Assembly: GCA_041390145.1 (NCBI GenBank)
Contig: JAWKQM010000018.1
Span: forward strand, 1 to 37,017
DNA length: 37,017 nucleotides
Direction of reading: 5' to 3'
Source of the DNA: Gemmatimonadales bacterium
Lineage (GTDB): Bacteria > Gemmatimonadota > Gemmatimonadetes > Gemmatimonadales > GWC2-71-9
Under the pieces are notes generated by a model. That model saw nothing but the letters and a program-made list of their open reading frames with translations, made no database searches and was not told the origin of the DNA. Positions 32,111-37,017 of this stretch are shown one piece after another (the stretch's first letter is position 1; each line of letters begins with the position of its first letter). A program made the translations under genes and the position numbers.

Positions 32111-32832
32111 TGCGGGTCCTGGCGACGGATCTCGACGGCACCTTCCTCGGCGGCTCGGACGCGGCCCGGGACGCCCTGACACGCTACTTCCGCGACGACC
32201 CGGCGCGGACGCTCCTGTTCGTGACCGGACGGTCGAGCCGCAGCGTGACGGCGCTGGTGACGGACGGCGTCCTCCCGCGGCCCGACGCCATGATCTGCGA
32301 TGTCGGCTCCTACATCGCCCACGCCGACGGGTCGCCCTACGAGGGGCCGCTGCTCGAGGACATCCGGCAGCGGTGGGGAGGGCGCAGCGCCGCGGTGCGC
32401 GCCGCCTTCGCGGACATGCCGGGGCTTCGCCTGCAGGAGTACTTCGGCCCCAACCGCGTGTCGTACTATTACGACTCGCCGGCGGTCCTGGCGCCGGCCC
32501 TCGCGCGGGCCGAGGCGCTGGGGTGCACCGGGCTCGTCTCCGACGGCCGGTTCTTCGACGTGCTGCCTAGGGGGGTCGACAAGGGGAGCACCCTCCGGCG
32601 GCTGATGAAGGAATGGGGGGTCCCGGAGGACGCGGTGCTGGTGGCCGGCGACACCCTGAACGATCTCGCGATGATCACCTGCGGACTCCCCGCGGTGGTC
32701 GTCGGCAACGCTGAACCCGGCCTCCTGGCCCGACTCCCGGCCAGCGACCGGATCTACCGTGCCACGGGCCACGGCGCCGAGGGAATCCTCGAGGCGCTGG
32801 CCCACCACGGCGTGGAGGTGCCCCATGTCTGA
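32110..32832 (+). CDS. HAD-IIB phosphatase, probable glucosylglycerol-phosphate phosphatase
   Basis: The protein has 240 residues. HAD motif I is LATDLDGTFLG (Asp7, Asp9), motif II FVTGRSSRSV, motif III Lys in GVDKGSTLRRLMKEW, and motif IV VAGDTLNDLAMI. The cap segment AMICDVGSYIAHADGSPYEG resembles sucrose-phosphate phosphatase ('TSVGTEI'). This class dephosphorylates sugar phosphates. Lying between a glucoside phosphorylase and GgpS, it most likely removes phosphate from glucosylglycerol 3-phosphate. Cyanobacterial GgpP belongs to a different HAD group, so the assignment is from context. The ATG overlaps the upstream stop by one base (TGATG) and has no Shine-Dalgarno, so it depends on coupling. 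Its end overlaps the ggpS start by 8 bp. Confidence 0.8.
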   Translation: MRVLATDLDGTFLGGSDAARDALTRYFRDDPARTLLFVTGRSSRSVTALVTDGVLPRPDAMICDVGSYIAHADGSPYEGPLLEDIRQRWGGRSAAVRAAFADMPGLRLQEYFGPNRVSYYYDSPAVLAPALARAEALGCTGLVSDGRFFDVLPRGVDKGSTLRRLMKEWGVPEDAVLVAGDTLNDLAMITCGLPAVVVGNAEPGLLARLPASDRIYRATGHGAEGILEALAHHGVEVPHV

Positions 32833-34297
32833 ACTCGTCGTCGTCTACCACCGCCAGCCGTTCGAGCGCGCCGTCGTGGACGGCAAGGAGGTGCTCCGGA
32901 GCCACCGAAGCCCGAACGGGATCGTGCCGACGCTGCGCGGGTTCTTCCAGTACTTTGACCGGGGCACGTGGGTGGCGTGGACCACCGTGGAGGCGGCCCG
33001 CGCGGGCACCGTGCTGGCGCGCGAGCCGGTGGAATTTGCCGGCGAGCGGTACGACGTCGCCCAGCTCGGGCTCACCCGGGAGCAGGTGAACTCGTTCTAC
33101 AAGGTCACCTCCAAGGCCGCGCTCTGGCCCATCCTCCACAGCTTCGTCGACAAGTTCGACTACGACGCGGCGGACTGGGCCACCTTCCGCGAGGTCAACC
33201 GCCTCTTTGCCAACGCCACGTGCGAGGTGGCGAGCGAGGGCGCGGTGGTCTGGGTGCACGACTACAACCTCTGGCTGGTGCCCAAGCTCATCCGCGAGCA
33301 GCGTCCCGACCTGACGATCTGCTTCTTCCATCACACCCCCTTTCCCTCCTCCGACATCTTCGGCGTGCTGCCGTGGCGGACCGAGATCGCGGCCAGCCTG
33401 CTCAACTGTGACCGCGTCGGGTTCCACATCCCGCGCTACGCCGAGAACTTCGCCGCGGTGGCGCGCGCCTTCGGGGGGGCCACCACGGCCGGCCGCCAGC
33501 CGGTCCATGAACGCCTTCGTCCCGAGGGGTGGGCGCTCCAGGAGAGCACCGTGGTGGGCGAACTCCTGTGGCATGGCCGGCGGGTGTGGGTGGATGTCGT
33601 GCCGCTCGGCGTGGCGGTCCCGAAGATCGTGGAGACGATCCGGACCCCCGCGGCGCAGGCGCGGACCCGGGCCATCCGCGAGCAGTCCGGCGTGGACACC
33701 ATCCTGTTCGCTGTGAGTCGCGTCGACTACACCAAGGGCACGGTGGAGCTGCTCGACGCCTATCGGCGCCTCCTGGAGCGCCGGCCGAAGCTGGCGGGGA
33801 CCGTGAGGCTCTTCCTGGTGTGTGTCCCGCCGGCGCCCGGCATGCAGGTGTACGATGAGATCCAGGCGGAGATCGAGCAGCGGGTAGGCGCCATCAACGG
33901 CCGGTATTCCACGCTCGACTGGATCCCGGTGGTCCTCTTTGCGCAGCCGATGGACTTCGAGGAGCTGATGAGCTGGTACCGGGCCGCGCACATCTGCTGG
34001 ATCACGCCGCTCCGCGACGGGCTCAATCTGGTGGCCAAGGAGTTCATCGCGGCCAAGGAGGGCAGGGAAGGGAAGCTGATCCTCTCCGAGTTCACCGGGG
34101 CGGCGGTGGAGCTCGGTGATTCGATCCTGGTGCATCCCTATTCCGCACGCTCGATGGATGCCGCCATCGACGAGGCGCTGGACATGTCCCGGGAGGAGGA
34201 GGTCGACCGGATGGGACGGCTCTGGGAGGCGACCCGCGCGCACGACCTCAGCTGGTGGACCGAGACGATGCTCGAGCGGTTCGGGGTGGAGCACTAG
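32825..34297 (+). CDS. ggpS: Glucosylglycerol-phosphate synthase (GT20)
   Basis: GgpS transfers glucose from ADP-glucose to glycerol 3-phosphate, the first step of the compatible solute glucosylglycerol. The 490 residues open LVVVYHRQPFERAV, SHRSPNGIVPTLRGFF and go on FYKVTSKAALWPILHSF, VVWVHDYNLWLVPKLIREQRPDLTICFFHHTPFPSSDIFGVLPWR, AVSRVDYTKGTVELLDAYRRLLE, and WITPLRDGLNLVAKEFIA with ILSEFTGAAVELGDSILVHPY. The HREPxDE start, 'SPNGIVPTLK' and 'FYHITSKEAFWPILHSF' fit GgpS better than trehalose-phosphate synthase OtsA. GGAGG lies 8 bases before ATG 32825. The 16-bp gap to the convergent SSS stop holds no terminator. Confidence 0.9.
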   Translation: MSELVVVYHRQPFERAVVDGKEVLRSHRSPNGIVPTLRGFFQYFDRGTWVAWTTVEAARAGTVLAREPVEFAGERYDVAQLGLTREQVNSFYKVTSKAALWPILHSFVDKFDYDAADWATFREVNRLFANATCEVASEGAVVWVHDYNLWLVPKLIREQRPDLTICFFHHTPFPSSDIFGVLPWRTEIAASLLNCDRVGFHIPRYAENFAAVARAFGGATTAGRQPVHERLRPEGWALQESTVVGELLWHGRRVWVDVVPLGVAVPKIVETIRTPAAQARTRAIREQSGVDTILFAVSRVDYTKGTVELLDAYRRLLERRPKLAGTVRLFLVCVPPAPGMQVYDEIQAEIEQRVGAINGRYSTLDWIPVVLFAQPMDFEELMSWYRAAHICWITPLRDGLNLVAKEFIAAKEGREGKLILSEFTGAAVELGDSILVHPYSARSMDAAIDEALDMSREEEVDRMGRLWEATRAHDLSWWTETMLERFGVEH

Positions 34298-34313
34298 GCG
34301 CGCCACCCCGTTC

Positions 34314-35864
34314 CTAGAGGAACAGCGCGAGGCTGCCCGCCACCCCCAGCACCACGAGCGCCGACCAGAACCGGTAGTCCCGGAGCAGCCCCGTGCCCGG
34401 CTCCACGCGCGAGAGCGCCGGGGTCCACAGGGTGATCGGGTCGGGCACCGAGCGCGTGCGGGCGGCGCGCGAGGCCACGACCAGGGTCGCCAGGCTCACC
34501 ACGAAGAGCACGAACGCGTTGACCGTGAAGTGCAGCGGCCACCACCCCGCCTTGGATCCCACGAAGAGCGCCAGCCCGCACACATGGCCCACCAGCAGGG
34601 CCCAGAACCCGGCCGTCCGCTGCGCGCCGCGCCAGAACACCCCGCCAAGGTAGATGGCCGCCACGGGCGGCACCGCGTAGGCGAAGACTTCCTGCAGGTA
34701 GGCGAAGATGCCCGGGAAGTGCTCGATCAGCGGCGCCCAGGCGATCGCCAGCGCCATGAAGCCGAGGGTGGTCAGGCGCGCGATCCAGAGCAGGCGCCGT
34801 TGGGGAACCTCCTTCTTGTCGAGCGCGGCGATGTCGTACACCGCGATCGCGGAGCTCGCGTTCAGGGTGCTGTCGATGGTGGACATGATGGCGGCCATGA
34901 TGGCGGCGATCATGAGGCCGCGGGCGCCGACGGGGAGGAAGTCGCGCACGAGGACCGGGAAGACCTCGTCGGGGCGGTCGAGCCCAGGCATCAGGCCGAG
35001 CGCCATGGCGCCGGGAAGCACCATGATGAACAGCGGCAGGAGCTTGAGGCCCGCGGCGAGCACGGCGCCCCAGCGCGCGTGATCCACGTTCTTGGCGGCC
35101 AGGAACCGCTGCGAGATGTACTGGTTGGTGGTCCAGTAGTACAGCCCAAGAATCGGCAGGCCGAGCAGCAGGCCGGGCCAGGGCAGCTCGGGATCGCTCG
35201 CCGGGCGGATCATGTGGAGGTGCCCGGCGGGCACCGCGGCCGTCACGGCGGCCCAGCTGAAGTTGAACTCCGCGAAGGTCAACACCGTGAGGGTGATCGA
35301 GCCGAGGATGAGGACGAGCGCCTGCAGTGCGTCGGTGAGCATCACCGCCTTGAGCCCGCCGGCGGCGGTGTAGAGGCCGACAAACACCCCGAGGCCGATC
35401 AGCGTCGGCCAGAGGGGAAGGCCCGGGATGAACACCGTGAGCACCAGGGCCCCGGCGTAGAGGGACCCGGCGGTGTCCACCACCAGCGACAGGACGATCA
35501 TCAGTCCGGCGACGTAGAGACGGGCGCGCCGGTCGAAGCGCCGCTCGACGTAGTCGGGGATCGTCAGGATGCGCCCGCGCAGGTAGATCGGGATGAGGAA
35601 GACGGCGGCGAAGAGGAGGGCGAGCGCCGCCATCCACTCGTAGCTGGCCACCGCCAGGCCGGTGGCGTAGGCGGCGCCGGCGAGGCCGATGAGGGTGGTA
35701 CTCGAGACGTTGGAGGCGAAGAGCGAGGTGCCGACCACCCCGAACCCGAGGCTGCGGCCACCGAGGAAGAGCGATTCGGCATCCTGGGTTCCGGTGCTGA
35801 CACGGACCCCGATCCAGGCGACGACGGCGAGATAGAGGACCGGAATGACCAGGTCCCAATGCAT
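34314..35864 (-). CDS. SSS-family sodium/solute symporter
   Basis: The inner-membrane Na+-driven importer has 516 residues and about 14 helices. Landmarks are ESLFLGGRSLGFGVVGTSLFASNVSSTTLIGLAGAAYATG, RGRILTIPDYVERRFDRRARL, GGLKAVMLTDALQALVLILGS, YYWTTNQYISQRFLAAKN and IAAIMAAIMSTIDSTLNASSAI. 'S-T-x-D-S-x-L-N' carries the Na2 site. It belongs with sugar- and inositol-type SGLT relatives by feel. AAGGAG is 7 bases before ATG 35864. It is convergent with ggpS; import of a sugar, or recovery of leaked solute, is possible but unproven. Confidence 0.9.
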   Translation of the reverse strand: MHWDLVIPVLYLAVVAWIGVRVSTGTQDAESLFLGGRSLGFGVVGTSLFASNVSSTTLIGLAGAAYATGLAVASYEWMAALALLFAAVFLIPIYLRGRILTIPDYVERRFDRRARLYVAGLMIVLSLVVDTAGSLYAGALVLTVFIPGLPLWPTLIGLGVFVGLYTAAGGLKAVMLTDALQALVLILGSITLTVLTFAEFNFSWAAVTAAVPAGHLHMIRPASDPELPWPGLLLGLPILGLYYWTTNQYISQRFLAAKNVDHARWGAVLAAGLKLLPLFIMVLPGAMALGLMPGLDRPDEVFPVLVRDFLPVGARGLMIAAIMAAIMSTIDSTLNASSAIAVYDIAALDKKEVPQRRLLWIARLTTLGFMALAIAWAPLIEHFPGIFAYLQEVFAYAVPPVAAIYLGGVFWRGAQRTAGFWALLVGHVCGLALFVGSKAGWWPLHFTVNAFVLFVVSLATLVVASRAARTRSVPDPITLWTPALSRVEPGTGLLRDYRFWSALVVLGVAGSLALFL

Positions 35865-36140
35865 CAGCGCTCCTTGCTTGCGGAATAACCAAGATAACGC
35901 GGTTCAGTCGGGGGCTGGTTCGGCTGGGCAGTGGAGAGCCGCACCTCGTCGAACTCACCAAGGGTGATGAGCGCCGGCAGGCGAAGCTCCCCGAGCCGCC
36001 CGGTGGCGTCGTAGCTCTTGAGGGTGCCAGTGGACGTGAACTCGATCGGTCCCCACATGTAGCCGTACAGCCCGGCGCCGAACTTTGCGAGCGTGCTGTC
36101 CAGTGCCGGCCCGGCTCAGGTACAGGGGATGGCAGGCGCC
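35864..36140 (-). pseudogene. Remnant of a prolyl-iminopeptidase-type alpha/beta-hydrolase
   Basis: The frame ending at 35864 reads ALDSTLAKFGAGLYGYMWGPIEFTSTGTLKSYD, then RLGELRLPALITLGEFDEV. This matches the region of prolyl iminopeptidases just before and through the catalytic Asp ('MWGPSEFT.TGTLKDYD....L..PVLFT.GEYDEA'). Upstream, the likely continuation HPLYLSRAG is in another frame, so a one-base frameshift lies near 36100-36115. The N-terminal lid, nucleophile Ser and the C-terminal His segment are missing: after GEFDEV comes unrelated sequence to the stop overlapping the SSS start. It is an internal fragment, not a working enzyme. Confidence 0.62.
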
Positions 36141-36166
36141 CACCGCCGCCCTGGCGGGTCCCGGGA

Positions 36167-37015
36167 CTATCGCCGCAGGAACATCGACCGCAGCGCCCCC
36201 TGCCCGGCGGCGTCGATCCCGAGCCCCTTCGCGAAATAGTCCTCGATGGTGCCGTACTCCTTCTCCATCTCGTCGAAGGACGCCTGCAGGTATTCCGGCT
36301 TGACGCCGAAGATGGCGACGGCGATGTCGCGATCGCCCCCGGCCGCGACGAAACTCTCGATGGCGTGCTGGAACTGCGGGATGGTGTAGTCGTTGGTGCG
36401 GAGGAAGTCCGCCATCACCGTGTCGCGGGGCACGCCGAGCAGGGAGAGGAGCGCAGCGGCGGCCCACCCCGTCCGGTCCTTTCCCGTGGTGCAGTGGAAG
36501 ACCGCCGGCAGCGCCGGCTGCTCGGCAAGGGCGAGAAACAAGGTGCGATACGATGCCTTGGCGCTCGGGAGCGAGATGAATTCCCGGTACCCCTCCATGA
36601 ACAACGCCTCGATCCGGCCCCCGCCGAGCGCGGCGTTCGCCTTCGTCGGCTGGTGCAGCAGCGCCTCCAGTTCGGCAGGGGCCGCGGTCTTCGCGTCGGC
36701 GAGGACGTTCAGGAGGTGGTAGGTCACGCCGGGCGGCATCTCGTCCGGCGCCGCCTTGGCCTCCGACGTGGTGCGGAGGTCGAAGTCGTTCCGGAGTCCA
36801 AGGCGTCCAAGCCGCTTCAGGTCCTCGGCGTTCATGGGGTTGAAGGTGTCGGACCGGTAGGCGAGGCCCCGGGCGACGGTGGCGCCGCTCGCCGTGGTGT
36901 ACCCTCCAACGTCGCGCAGGTTTGGCACCGTCGGGATACCGAGGGCCTGACCCATGCTCTGTCCGGGCGCAAGCACCGGGATCGAGGTCTGGGCGGCGGT
37001 GGGTGACGTGGCCAT
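36167..37015 (-). CDS. Tyrosine-phosphatase-like (PTP/DSP-type) protein, possibly cut at its 5' end
   Basis: The 282 visible residues include VPNLRDVGGY (the usual N-terminal stretch of bacterial Y_phosphatase3 proteins), GLAYRSDTFNPMNAEDLKRLGRLGLRNDFDLRT, and the P-loop AVFHCTTGKDRTGWAAALL, where HC-x-x-G-K-D-R-T-G is the active-site signature (Cys nucleophile, Arg). FLRTNDYTI and a C-terminal helix follow. The first residues visible, MATSPTAAQTSIPVLAPGQ, look like the end of an export signal (cleavage near TAAQ), so the true start may lie beyond the right edge. Family members act on phosphotyrosine or phosphoinositides and some are exported lipid phosphatases. Substrate unknown. Confidence 0.85.
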   Translation of the reverse strand: MATSPTAAQTSIPVLAPGQSMGQALGIPTVPNLRDVGGYTTASGATVARGLAYRSDTFNPMNAEDLKRLGRLGLRNDFDLRTTSEAKAAPDEMPPGVTYHLLNVLADAKTAAPAELEALLHQPTKANAALGGGRIEALFMEGYREFISLPSAKASYRTLFLALAEQPALPAVFHCTTGKDRTGWAAAALLSLLGVPRDTVMADFLRTNDYTIPQFQHAIESFVAAGGDRDIAVAIFGVKPEYLQASFDEMEKEYGTIEDYFAKGLGIDAAGQGALRSMFLRR

Positions 37016-37017
37016 GC

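Noticed and set aside
34116..35888. 590-residue plus-strand open frame
   Set aside because: It is antisense to the SSS symporter, with no domain motif and Glu/His/Gly-rich composition.

Overview
The window is high-GC chromosomal DNA from a Gram-negative, probably aerobic bacterium. No rRNA, tRNA, phage, insertion sequence or CRISPR array is visible. Several traits point to Gemmatimonadota: a serine/threonine kinase with a long C-terminal tail, a family-specific 'LxxLxxIGxEAGIxP' module present in two proteins, and many small secreted lipoproteins of unknown function. That assignment is an inference from protein style and not from a marker gene. Genes are dense, short overlaps are common, and GTG or TTG starts are frequent (YdeI/OmdA-like protein, CPA1 antiporter, kinase, TrhA, both APC-side lipoproteins and others).

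Layout, left to right. (1) 1-1435: a cut OsmC-type peroxiredoxin, a YdeI/OmdA-like protein, and a small ABM-fold protein. A near-consensus sigma-70 promoter between the last two carries two inverted repeats. (2) 7125-1537, minus strand: a probable five-gene envelope/osmotic operon (two MscS channels, a CPA1 Na+/H+ antiporter, a secreted protein tentatively Vps62-like, and an HdeD-like membrane protein). A membrane-anchored Ser/Thr kinase is divergent to it (7275-9104). (3) 12796-9117, minus strand: an APC permease fused to two UspA domains, a VIT/CCC1-type transporter and a beta-carbonic anhydrase. A LysR regulator of NhaR type is divergent to them across an AT-rich region full of palindromes. 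(4) 14091-15820: purK-purE. (5) 20230-15827, minus strand: small membrane and lipoprotein genes with TrhA/hemolysin III, a secreted cyclophilin and a frameshifted hotdog thioesterase. (6) 20281-24107: a lipoprotein, katG, a bidirectional terminator and aqpZ. (7) 30459-24226, minus strand: beta-propeller lipoprotein, APC permease, NTF2-like and unknown lipoproteins, HPF/RaiA-type ribosome hibernation factor, VOC protein, the paralogue of the kinase tail, and another lipoprotein. (8) 30668-34297: a tightly overlapped three-gene operon with a GH13_18 sucrose-phosphorylase-type enzyme, a HAD-IIB phosphatase and a glucosylglycerol-phosphate synthase (GT20). It is convergent with an SSS-family Na+/solute symporter. 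(9) Right edge: a hydrolase remnant and a DSP/PTP-type phosphatase.

Most identifiable genes deal with osmotic, ionic, oxidative or starvation stress (OsmC, MscS x2, Na+/H+ antiporter, HdeD, NhaR-type regulator, Usp domains, KatG, AqpZ, HPF, GgpS). The most interesting system is the compatible-solute operon at 30668-34297. It appears to combine synthesis of glucosylglycerol with a phosphorolytic enzyme that could take it apart again. Other points of note are the regulatory palindromes at 951-994 and 13063-13129, and the module shared by the kinase and the protein at 29109-29828.
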